Of a DNA stretch of 64,000 bases, positions 46,658 to 54,207 are shown piece by piece; the stretch's first letter is position 1, and each line of letters starts with the position of its first letter. The notes under the pieces are model-generated. The model had not been told where the DNA came from and did no database searches. It saw only the letters and a list, made by a program, of their open reading frames with translations. A program made the position numbers and the translations under genes. The stretch is from an uncultured Kordiimonas sp. (GTDB lineage Bacteria > Pseudomonadota > Alphaproteobacteria > Sphingomonadales > Kordiimonadaceae): NCBI GenBank assembly GCA_947500295.1, contig CANMRM010000001.1, positions 1,054,001-1,118,000 of the forward strand, in the 5' to 3' direction.

Positions 46658-46879
46658 ATGGAGCGTGATCAACTGGTGCTTGGGCTTTCCAAATTTCTTG
46701 ATATACGTCCAAGCGAAGCAGAGGAAATTCTAACGAAGGAACTGCTGAAACGAGGCATTGGTGCCACCACGGTTACCAGTGGAGGCAGTGGGGGCAGTGA
46801 GAGCGGCGGCAATGACATCTATGATAATCTGCCAGCCTACGCACCAGATGTGGGTGAAGGTGGTGGGTTTGATCCATGA
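46658..46879 (+). CDS. Small protein with helical head and Gly/Ser-rich tail
   Basis: 73 aa, not recognised. Residues 1-35 form an amphipathic helical domain (DQLVLGLSKFLDIRPSEAEE, ILTKELLKRG); residues 36-73 are flexible and acidic (TSGGSGGSESGGNDIYDNLP, then VGEGGGFDP). There are no TMs and no Cys. The layout recalls small adaptors or peptide precursors with a leader-like head, but this is only a resemblance. Its stop overlaps the next ATG by four bases, and it lies between a secreted peptide ORF and a membrane protein gene. Confidence 0.72.
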   Translation: MERDQLVLGLSKFLDIRPSEAEEILTKELLKRGIGATTVTSGGSGGSESGGNDIYDNLPAYAPDVGEGGGFDP

Positions 46880-47280
46880 GTCAGGATACTGACAGCCCAC
46901 AAAAGAAAGCCGATGATGATTTTTTGAGGTTTGCGAACAAAGTTTCCGATCTGTGCAGATACATTGGCTTGGGTCTGCCAGTCGCCACATACGCGATAAT
47001 AACAGATGACAGCGCCAGCTTTAAAGAGCTTGTGAATGAATCCCAGTTTGTGTTGATAACCATAGCCATGCTGGGAGCGTTGGCCGTAACTCTTGACTAT
47101 CTAAACTACCTTTTGGGATTGCTGGCGGCGAAAGACGCGAAAAACGGTGCTGGTGCTTTGTCGTCCAAAGGAAAAAAGATTTACAGATTGGCGGAAGTGA
47201 CATTCTACATAAAGCAGGTGCCAGCAATAATCGGATCAATAACGTTGGTGGCAGTGTTGATAAAGTATCTTTATGGCTAA
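46876..47280 (+). CDS. Unknown three-TM membrane protein, last gene of the cassette
   Basis: 134 aa, not recognised. A charged N-terminus (SQDTDSPQKKADDDFLRFAN) is followed by TMs at about 33-47 (GLGLPVATYAII), 58-82 (FVLITIAMLGALAVTLDYLNY) and 112-132 (PAIIGSITLVAVLIKYL), with a Lys-rich loop between the last two. It resembles small membrane proteins found with conflict or sensor systems only in general shape. The ATG overlaps the 73-aa gene (ATGA), so production is coupled to it. Confidence 0.75.
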   Translation: MSQDTDSPQKKADDDFLRFANKVSDLCRYIGLGLPVATYAIITDDSASFKELVNESQFVLITIAMLGALAVTLDYLNYLLGLLAAKDAKNGAGALSSKGKKIYRLAEVTFYIKQVPAIIGSITLVAVLIKYLYG

Positions 47281-47572
47281 GGGCGAATAGGAGGCCTCCA
47301 TGCGAAGTGCGCCACCGAGATCTTGAAGTGGGATCAGCGCCGAGACGGCACTGACCTAATCGCTATTCAGAGGTATCCGACGGCGAAGTAGTGTTGCCTG
47401 CCTCATCTTCGCGTGTAGCATGATTCGGCCTTGAAGAACCAATCCACTGGTCGAATGTGAAAAAGAGCGGCGTCGATTTTTTGGCTTCGACACAATGCCT
47501 CTGGCATTCAGCGCCGGATACGATATACAGGACACCAGCATTTTGGGTCCACAGTAACAAGAGCATATCGTC
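47281..47572. other. Intergenic region between the cassette and gcdH
   Basis: 292 bases without a convincing gene. AGGAGGCCTCC at 47289-47299 looks like an ideal ribosome site but leads into only eight codons (ATG 47300). The region must hold the gcdH promoter; I cannot place it. Confidence 0.55.
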
Positions 47573-48751
47573 ATGGCCGACAAGCCTTCCTTCAAATGGG
47601 ATGATCCTTTTCTCCTCACCGAGCAACTGAGCGAAGAAGAACGCCTTATTCAGGCGAGCGCGGAAGATTTTTGCCAGTCGAAGCTGATGCCGCGCATCCT
47701 CGAAGCCAACCGCCACGAGGTGTTTGACCCCGAGATCATGCGCGAGCTGGGTGAGGTGGGCCTCCTTGGCGCCACCATCCCGGCTGAGTATGGCGGGGCG
47801 GGGGTCAATCATGTGGCCTACGGCCTGATTGCCCGGGAAGTGGAGCGTGTGGACAGCGGCTATCGGTCTGCGATGAGTGTTCAATCCTCGCTCGTCATGC
47901 ATCCTATCAATGCCTACGGCAGCGAAGAGCAGCGCCAGAAGTATCTGCCGAAGCTCGCCAGTGGTGAAATGATCGGCTGCTTTGGCCTGACGGAGCCTGA
48001 CCATGGCTCCGACCCCGGCGGCATGAAAACCCGCGCGGAAGCGGTGGATGGCGGCTACCGGCTGACGGGCGCCAAGATGTGGATCACCAATAGCCCGATC
48101 GCGGATATTGCGGTGGTCTGGGCCAAGCTGGACGGCCGCATTTGCGGCTTCATCCTCGAGCGCGGCATGGACGGCTTCTCGACACCCAAGATTGAGGGCA
48201 AGCTTTCGCTCCGGGCCTCGATCACCGGCGAGATTGTCATGGACAATGTGTTTGTGCCCGAGGAGAACCTGCTGCCAAACGCCAGCGGGCTGGGCGGGCC
48301 CTTTGGTTGCCTCAACAAGGCGCGTTACGGCATCGCATGGGGCGCACTGGGCGCTGCGGAGTTCTGCTGGCATGCCGCGCGCCAATATACGCTTGATCGC
48401 ACCCAGTTCGGCAAACCGCTTGCGCAAACCCAGCTTGTGCAGAAAAAGCTCGCGGACATGATGACGGAGATCACGCTGGGGCTGCAGGCCTGTGTGCGGG
48501 TTGGTCGCATGCTCGACGAGGGCACGGCGGCGCCAGAGAATATTTCGCTCATCAAGCGCAACAGCTGCGGCAAGGCGCTCGATATCGCCCGCCATGCCCG
48601 TGACATGCATGGTGGTAACGGGATTTCAGACGAATATCATGTGATGCGTCATATGGTGAACCTGGAGACAGTGAACACCTATGAAGGCACCTATGACATT
48701 CACACACTGATCCTGGGCCGGGCACAAACCGGTCTGCACGCGTTTTTCTGA
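47573..48751 (+). CDS. gcdH: Glutaryl-CoA dehydrogenase
   Basis: 392-aa acyl-CoA dehydrogenase. [20 protein letters not shown] and [17 protein letters not shown] bind FAD and substrate; the catalytic Glu is E371 in [16 protein letters not shown]. The set [18 protein letters not shown] and TEPDHGSDP is characteristic of the glutaryl-CoA branch, which dehydrogenates and decarboxylates glutaryl-CoA to crotonyl-CoA in lysine and tryptophan catabolism. The next gene encodes a CoA transferase suited to activating glutarate, supporting the call. Confidence 0.95.
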   Translation: MADKPSFKWDDPFLLTEQLSEEERLIQASAEDFCQSKLMPRILEANRHEVFDPEIMRELGEVGLLGATIPAEYGGAGVNHVAYGLIAREVERVDSGYRSAMSVQSSLVMHPINAYGSEEQRQKYLPKLASGEMIGCFGLTEPDHGSDPGGMKTRAEAVDGGYRLTGAKMWITNSPIADIAVVWAKLDGRICGFILERGMDGFSTPKIEGKLSLRASITGEIVMDNVFVPEENLLPNASGLGGPFGCLNKARYGIAWGALGAAEFCWHAARQYTLDRTQFGKPLAQTQLVQKKLADMMTEITLGLQACVRVGRMLDEGTAAPENISLIKRNSCGKALDIARHARDMHGGNGISDEYHVMRHMVNLETVNTYEGTYDIHTLILGRAQTGLHAFF

Positions 48752-48768
48752 TAGCTAGTTCGGTGCCA

Positions 48769-48831
48769 GCCCACACCCCCACCCGGCCACCGCACGGTAT
48801 CGTATCTGGGTGGCCGGGTGGGGGTGTGGGC
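48769..48831. repeat. Perfect 23-bp inverted repeat between gcdH and the CoA transferase gene
   Basis: Bases 48769-48791 (starting GCCCACACCCCCACCCGG) are the exact reverse complement of 48809-48831, with a 17-base loop. The arms are very GC-rich, with purines on one strand. No T-run follows, and the right arm ends 31 bases before the next start codon. In mRNA it would form a very stable hairpin that could protect the gcdH message end or slow translation of the next gene. Confidence 0.9.
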
Positions 48832-48862
48832 CGGTCCAGCTCCAAACAGCAAAGGGAATGAC

Positions 48863-50086
48863 ATGACTGGTCCCCTTAAAGGCATACGGGTGCTGGACCT
48901 CAGCCGGGTGCTTGCAGGCCCCTGGGCCGGGCAGTGCCTGGGCGACCTGGGTGCTGATGTGATCAAGGTGGAGCGGCCGGGCGTCGGGGACGACACCCGC
49001 AGCTGGGGCCCGCCTTTTTTTGAAAGCAGTGTCGAGCCCGGGGAGACCATGGCCGCCTATTATATGTCGGCCAACAGGAACAAGCGCTCGATCACCATTG
49101 ATATCACCCAGCCGGACGGCCAGGAGCTTGTCAGGCGGCTGGCTGCCAAGTGCGACATCGTGGTTGAAAACTTCAAGGCAGGCGGGCTCAAGAAATACGG
49201 GCTTGATTACGCGGGCCTGTCGGCCGTCAATCCCGGTCTTGTTTACTGCTCGATCACGGGGTTTGGCCACACAGGCCCCTACAAGGACCGGCCGGGTTAT
49301 GATTTTTTGGTGCAGGGGTTGGGCGGCATGATGAGCGTGACCGGCGAGCGCGATGACCTGCCGGGCGGCGGCCCTCAGAAAACCGGCATTGCAACCGCCG
49401 ATGTTTTTACCGGCCTTTACGGCGTCATCGGCATTCTGGCGGCGCTGCATCACCGCGAAAAAACCGGCGAAGGCCAGCATATCGACATGTCGCTGCTGGA
49501 TACGCAGGTGGCGATCATGGGCAATCAGGCGCTCGGGTATCTTGTGTCAGGCAATGAGCCGGCGCGCATGGGTAATGCGCACACCAGTATTGTGCCCTAC
49601 CAAAGCTTTGCCAGCCGGGACGGCCACATCATTTTGGCGGTGGGCAATGACGGTCAGTTTGCCCGCTTTTGCAAAGCGGTCGGGCGCGAGGACCTGTCAG
49701 CTGACGACCGTTACCGCACGAACCCGGGCCGGGTGCGCAACCGCGCGACACTCATCCCGGTGATTGAAGAGATTATGACATCCCGCACCACCGATGAGTG
49801 GGTCGAATTGTTGGAAGCGAGCACGGTGCCCGGTGGGCCGATCAACGGCATGAAGCGGGTGTTTGAAAACGAACAAGTTGTCTCGCGCAACTTGTGGCAA
49901 AAACTGGACCGGGGAAATGGCGAAACCGTGCCGACAATCGCCAGTCCGATTGTCTATTCGAAAACCGAAGTCGCCTATGATCGCCCGCCGCCGAAACTCG
50001 GGGAGCATTCAGAGGAAATCCTCGATGATGTTCTGGGGTTGAATGACGATGAAAAAGCCCGGTTTCGCGACATTTTAGGCGATTAA
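48863..50086 (+). CDS. Family III CoA transferase (CaiB/BaiF), probably glutarate CoA-transferase
   Basis: 407 aa from the ATG at 48863 (MTGPLKGIRVLDLSRVLAGP); codons upstream run into the hairpin. Class III marks: LADLGADVIKVE-like GDLGADVIKVERPG, NFKAGGLKKYGLDYAGL, VYCSITGFGHTGPYKDRPGY with catalytic Asp in DRPGYDFLVQGLGGMMSVTG and IDMSLLDTQV. Partnered with gcdH, it most likely makes glutaryl-CoA from glutarate using succinyl-CoA (SUGCT type); the donor cannot be proved from sequence. Confidence 0.87.
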   Translation: MTGPLKGIRVLDLSRVLAGPWAGQCLGDLGADVIKVERPGVGDDTRSWGPPFFESSVEPGETMAAYYMSANRNKRSITIDITQPDGQELVRRLAAKCDIVVENFKAGGLKKYGLDYAGLSAVNPGLVYCSITGFGHTGPYKDRPGYDFLVQGLGGMMSVTGERDDLPGGGPQKTGIATADVFTGLYGVIGILAALHHREKTGEGQHIDMSLLDTQVAIMGNQALGYLVSGNEPARMGNAHTSIVPYQSFASRDGHIILAVGNDGQFARFCKAVGREDLSADDRYRTNPGRVRNRATLIPVIEEIMTSRTTDEWVELLEASTVPGGPINGMKRVFENEQVVSRNLWQKLDRGNGETVPTIASPIVYSKTEVAYDRPPPKLGEHSEEILDDVLGLNDDEKARFRDILGD

Positions 50087-50217
50087 ACTGCCTTTTTTGG
50101 CTGCTTTTCGTCCTTTTTTCACACGCCGCACACGTTTTCTTTATCGGTCTTGAGATGCGGACCCGCATTTTGCACCCTATATCGCGGGCATCACTTCAAT
50201 CGATAAGGGCTAGTATC

Positions 50218-50703
50218 GTGAACAAAATCCTCTCCCAAATTGTCGCATTTGCGATGTTGCTGGTGGGCGCCAGTGCCGCCGCCTCAGCAGCCGACGAACC
50301 GATCTACACCGGTCTTTTCAACAACCGCGCGGTCAGCGGGTACGACACTGTCGCCTATTTCACCGAAGGCAAGCCGGTGAAGGGCAGCAAGAAGTTCCGC
50401 ACGGAATACCAGGACACTGAATGGCGCTTCGCCAGCCAGGAAAACCTCGACCTTTTCCTGAGCGACCCTGAGAAATATGCGCCCCAGTATGGTGGTTACT
50501 GCGCCTGGGCCATGGGCGGCGGTGACAATGGCACGCGGGGCTACAAAGCAAGTGGCGATCCCAAGCAGTGGAAGATCGTCGACGGCAAGCTTTATCTGAA
50601 CTACAACGCTGAAATTAAAGGCAAATGGGTTCAGGACATCCCCGGCTTTATTGAAAAAGCCGATGGATTTTATCCGATCGTCGTGGACCTGAACGGCGAG
50701 TAA
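50218..50703 (+). CDS. Exported YHS-domain protein (GTG start)
   Basis: 161 aa from the GTG at 50218, with AAGGG upstream; this start gives a clean signal peptide (IVAFAMLLVGASAAASAADE). The YHS domain begins RAVSGYDTVAYFTEGKPVKG and includes FASQENLDLFLSDPEKYAPQ and YGGYCAWAMGGG, with one Cys. Such small periplasmic proteins are implicated in metal or cofactor handling, with no settled function. A terminator follows. Confidence 0.88.
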   Translation: MNKILSQIVAFAMLLVGASAAASAADEPIYTGLFNNRAVSGYDTVAYFTEGKPVKGSKKFRTEYQDTEWRFASQENLDLFLSDPEKYAPQYGGYCAWAMGGGDNGTRGYKASGDPKQWKIVDGKLYLNYNAEIKGKWVQDIPGFIEKADGFYPIVVDLNGE

Positions 50704-50711
50704 GATTTGAG

Positions 50712-50737
50712 GGCTCCGCAGATGCGGGGCCTTTTTT
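50712..50737 (+). terminator. Terminator of the YHS protein gene
   Basis: GGCTCCGC and GCGGGGCC form an 8-bp stem (one wobble) with a 4-base loop, followed by six T. It lies between the YHS and VOC genes. Confidence 0.85.
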
Positions 50738-50754
50738 AATGGGAGGAATAAAAC

Positions 50755-51285
50755 ATGAATATCAAGGGTTTGGCGCGCGGCCTGCTGGCTGCGTTTTTTG
50801 CGTTTTCAGCACCCGTTGGTGCACAGGACGAAACGGTGTCTGTCACTGAAGGCGTCAACCATATCGGGCTTGCCGTCAGTGACCTGGAGGCTTCCGCCGC
50901 ATTTTTTACAAATACGCTTGGATGGCGGCGTGCGGGCGGGGACCCGGACTATCCTGCGGTTTTCGTGACGGACGGCAATGCCTTTGTGACGCTGTGGCAG
51001 GTTACAGATCCGGCGACAGCCGTGCCGTTTGATCGCAAGAACAATGTCGGCCTTCATCATCTGGCCTTCACAGTCGGAAGCCTGAAAGGCCTGCACGACC
51101 TCCACGCAAGATTCCTGAACGCTGAGGGCGTGCGCATCGAGTTTGCGCCGGAGTTTATGGGGCAGGGGCCAACCACGCACATGATGATCAGGGAGCCGTC
51201 CGGGAACCGGCTCGAGTTTGTTGTGCCCGGCAGCCGTGTACGCGCGGAAAAAGCGAAAGCGGAACAGGCCGAAGGCAGTCGTTAA
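50755..51285 (+). CDS. Exported VOC-superfamily protein (glyoxalase-like)
   Basis: 176 aa with a signal peptide (LARGLLAAFFAFSAPVGAQ). One vicinal-oxygen-chelate module: GVNHIGLAVSDLEASAAFF supplies a first His, NVGLHHLAFTVGS a second, and GNRLEFVVPG a Glu. The second half ends in a Lys/Glu tail. Metal site looks complete for a dimer; export is unusual for glyoxalase relatives. The substrate is unknown. Convergent with the nitrilase, only six bases apart. Confidence 0.85.
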   Translation: MNIKGLARGLLAAFFAFSAPVGAQDETVSVTEGVNHIGLAVSDLEASAAFFTNTLGWRRAGGDPDYPAVFVTDGNAFVTLWQVTDPATAVPFDRKNNVGLHHLAFTVGSLKGLHDLHARFLNAEGVRIEFAPEFMGQGPTTHMMIREPSGNRLEFVVPGSRVRAEKAKAEQAEGSR

Positions 51286-51291
51286 ACCGCT

Positions 51292-52266
51292 TCAATCCCT
51301 GAATTTTACACCCGGCTGCGGCTGGGTGTTGACGGTGAGCTCAAAAACATCAGGACGGCTGTAGTGGCCGTCCGTATCCAGTGTCTGCCCGGCTTCTCGC
51401 CGCACATTGAGATCGATTTTGCCCGTGACCAGGCCGGCCCGGTCAAACACAGGTTCGGTGATATAGCTGCCGTCCGCAGCGATCAGGGCGCTGCCGCCAT
51501 TATGAATGAAATCGCCCGCGTCTCCCGGCATGCTTTCCAGCATTGCGTCAGCCTCGGGTTCGCTCAGCCCCAATGACCGAAAGCCTTCGATCACATCCCC
51601 CTTGGTCATGATGGAACCGGCGGCCGCGACAGCGCAGCGGCCCTCAAAGGCATAGTGCCGGCTCGCCACCTGATGCATGTCTTTCACAATAGGCCACTGA
51701 GCCACATGCAGAAATTCTTTCTTGGCATGCATGGCAGCCCGCGCAAGCGGCATCCAGTGTTCCCAGCAGATCAGGCTGCCCAGAACTCCCCAGGGGGTTT
51801 CTGTGGTTTCAAGTGTTGAACCATCGCCGCGCCCCCACACTAGCCGTTCCGTGTAGGTAGGTACCAGCTTGCGGTGCGGCAGTGGAGCCTCCAGGTTTGG
51901 AGAGAAAGTGAACGTTGTGTTATAAAGTGTTGCACCATCCCGTTCATGGGTGCCGAGCACAATAAACACACCCAGCTCCCTCGAAAGCGCCTGGAGTTTC
52001 TCGAGGTATTTGTCCCCTGCAACAACACTGTTTTCAGCGAGCAGCCGAAACAAAGCTTTGGCCCCCGGTGCATCCCACAGCGCGGCCCCTGGCGCAAAAT
52101 CAAGCCAGACCGGATAACCAGGCAGCCAGCATTCTGCGAACGCCACGATATCGGCGCCTGCGTTTGCGGCCTCTCTGATATGCTCGACAGCCTTGTCGGC
52201 GCTTGCGGCCAGGTTCAGAAATACCGGTGGTTCCTGCACGATTGCGACCGTCGGGTTTTGGTCCAT
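51292..52266 (-). CDS. Nitrilase (carbon-nitrogen hydrolase), second copy
   Basis: 324 aa with GAGGAG before the ATG. The triad is in VAFAECWLPGYPVW (Glu), PHRKLVPTYTERLVWG (Lys) and SLICWEHWMPLARA (Cys); WGRGDGST and FEGRCAVAAAGS are nitrilase features. Compared with the copy at 17913 the motifs agree but surrounding sequence differs, so they are old paralogues or separate acquisitions. It is divergent from the GGT gene, with about 135 bases between. The substrate is unknown. Confidence 0.9.
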   Translation of the reverse strand: MDQNPTVAIVQEPPVFLNLAASADKAVEHIREAANAGADIVAFAECWLPGYPVWLDFAPGAALWDAPGAKALFRLLAENSVVAGDKYLEKLQALSRELGVFIVLGTHERDGATLYNTTFTFSPNLEAPLPHRKLVPTYTERLVWGRGDGSTLETTETPWGVLGSLICWEHWMPLARAAMHAKKEFLHVAQWPIVKDMHQVASRHYAFEGRCAVAAAGSIMTKGDVIEGFRSLGLSEPEADAMLESMPGDAGDFIHNGGSALIAADGSYITEPVFDRAGLVTGKIDLNVRREAGQTLDTDGHYSRPDVFELTVNTQPQPGVKFRD

Positions 52267-52401
52267 GCCGTTTTCTCCTCATGCGTGGCGCATTCAGCAT
52301 TAGATTTTGTATAACGGTGTAGAAAAAATAATTGAACACAATAGAGTGTGATCGCTCTATCTTAATGATCAAGTCAGAAAAGCAACCTCTCGGAGCTCAG
52401 T

Positions 52402-54153
52402 ATGCGTTTCCCTGCCGCCATTCTTCTCGCAATCCTAGCATTTATGACCGCGCCGGCTACTTTGCTGGCGCAGTCTGCAACACCGATCATCACATACAAT
52501 ACCCAGTTTCATCCAACGCTGGCCCGCAAAGGCATGGCGGTCAGTCAGGACTATTATGCCAGTGAAGCCGGGCTGGAAATTTTGAAACTTGGAGGCAACG
52601 CAGTAGATGCAGCCGTGGCAACGGGCTTTGCGCTTGCCGTCACTCATCCGCAAGCCGGTAACCTTGGCGGTGGCGGTTTCATGCTCATTTACCTGAAGTC
52701 AGAAGATCGAGTCATTGCAATTGACTATCGGGAAATGGCGCCGGCGGGCGCGTCGCAGGACATGTTCCTTGACGCAAACGGCAATGTGGATAACAGCCGG
52801 GCACGTTTCAGCCTCCAGTCTTCCGGCGTACCGGGCACAGTGATGGGTTTGACGGACGCGCTCAGCAAATACGGCTCGCTTCCGCTCGCGACAGTTATGG
52901 CGCCGGCAATCCGGCTCGCTGACGAAGGCTTCCCCATGACCTGGGCGCTCAATGTTTCGCTGTCTCGGTACCGGGAACGGCTTAGCCGTGACCCGGTGAC
53001 GGCAGCTCAGTTCTTCAAGGAAGATGGCAGTGCCTATCAACAGGGAGAGATATTCCGCCAACCCGAGCTTGCTCTGACGCTGAAGGAGATCGCTTCAAAA
53101 GGGGCGGATGGGTTCTACGCCGGATGGGTCGCGGACCGCATTGTTGACACCATGACCGCAGATGGCGGCCTGATTACACGACGGGACCTTGCAAATTATG
53201 TCGCCAAGGAAAGGGAGCCGCTGACCGGGTCTTTCCGCGACTATCAGGTCGTCACGATGCCACCTCCCTCGTCGGGCGGGGTCCACGTGATCCAGATGTT
53301 GAATGTGCTTGAAGGCTGGGACATGAAGGCGCTTGGTCACAACAGTGCCAATTATATCCACCGCCTGACGGAAAGCATGAAATATGCGTACGCAGACCGC
53401 TCCAAATATTTGGGGGACCCGGACTTTTTCAACGTGCCTGTCAGCGCGCTTACCGACAAGGCCTATGCAGAAAGTATCCGGGCTCGTATTGACCTGCAGC
53501 GTGCAACACCTTCAACCGACATTGCGCCGGCACCCGAGCTTCCTTTCGAGAGCAAAGACACGACGCATTTCTCCACTATGGACGCAGCGGGCAATATGGT
53601 GGCCAACACCTACACGCTGAATTTCACCTACGGAAATGGCCGTACCGTGGCTGGCGCAGGCTTTCTCCTGAACAATGAGATGGATGATTTTTCGGCAAAA
53701 CCCGGAACACCAAACGCTTTTGGCCTGCTTGGCGGTGAAGCCAATGCCATTGAAGCGGGCAAACGTCCCCTCAGCTCCATGACACCAACGCTGTTGTTCA
53801 AGAATGGCCAGCCCATCATGGCGACAGGAAGCCCTGGCGGATCAACCATCATCACAGCCGTTTTGCAAACGGTGCTGAATGTCGCGGAGTTCGATATGAA
53901 CGCAGCCACGGCGACAGCACGGCCCCGGATTCACCATCAATGGTTTCCCGACCGCCTGATACTGGAGCCAGGACATTCCGTTGATACCCGGCTTCGCCTC
54001 GCTGAAATGGGGCACAGCGTGAGTGCTGTTGCTTCCTATAATGAAGGCGAGCGCGTGCTGGGGGCAACCATGACAATCATTCGTCGACCTGATGGCTTGA
54101 TTTCAGGGTCTGCAGACCCCCGACGCCCCGGGGCGCACGCCGCCGCGTATTGA
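52402..54153 (+). CDS. ggt: Gamma-glutamyltransferase (GGT)
   Basis: 583-aa periplasmic enzyme with signal peptide (AILLAILAFMTAPATLLAQ). The precursor cuts itself before the nucleophile Thr387 in SKDTTHFSTMD. Also seen are the substrate Arg region FMLIYLKSEDRVIAIDYREM, MPPPSSGGVHVIQMLNVLE and PLSSMTPTLLFKNGQPIMAT with the SSM that binds the product. It splits glutathione and other gamma-glutamyl compounds or transfers the glutamyl group. A terminator stem follows. Confidence 0.96.
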   Translation: MRFPAAILLAILAFMTAPATLLAQSATPIITYNTQFHPTLARKGMAVSQDYYASEAGLEILKLGGNAVDAAVATGFALAVTHPQAGNLGGGGFMLIYLKSEDRVIAIDYREMAPAGASQDMFLDANGNVDNSRARFSLQSSGVPGTVMGLTDALSKYGSLPLATVMAPAIRLADEGFPMTWALNVSLSRYRERLSRDPVTAAQFFKEDGSAYQQGEIFRQPELALTLKEIASKGADGFYAGWVADRIVDTMTADGGLITRRDLANYVAKEREPLTGSFRDYQVVTMPPPSSGGVHVIQMLNVLEGWDMKALGHNSANYIHRLTESMKYAYADRSKYLGDPDFFNVPVSALTDKAYAESIRARIDLQRATPSTDIAPAPELPFESKDTTHFSTMDAAGNMVANTYTLNFTYGNGRTVAGAGFLLNNEMDDFSAKPGTPNAFGLLGGEANAIEAGKRPLSSMTPTLLFKNGQPIMATGSPGGSTIITAVLQTVLNVAEFDMNAATATARPRIHHQWFPDRLILEPGHSVDTRLRLAEMGHSVSAVASYNEGERVLGATMTIIRRPDGLISGSADPRRPGAHAAAY

Positions 54154-54154
54154 A

Positions 54155-54184
54155 CAAAAAAAGGCCGCTGCGAACAGCGGCCTT
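54155..54184 (-). terminator. Terminator of the RND efflux operon
   Basis: On the minus strand AAGGCCGCTG pairs perfectly with CAGCGGCCTT (4-base loop) and is followed by six or more T. It lies 23 bases after the pump stop and also just behind the convergent ggt gene; read rightward it has no U-run. Confidence 0.92.
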
Positions 54185-54207
54185 GAGACTTGCAAGGATA
54201 AGCCGGC

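Noticed and set aside
47281-47391. Read-through of the last cassette gene into 37 further sense codons
   Set aside because: An open stretch of that length after a stop is common by chance, and nothing marks the TAA as recoded.
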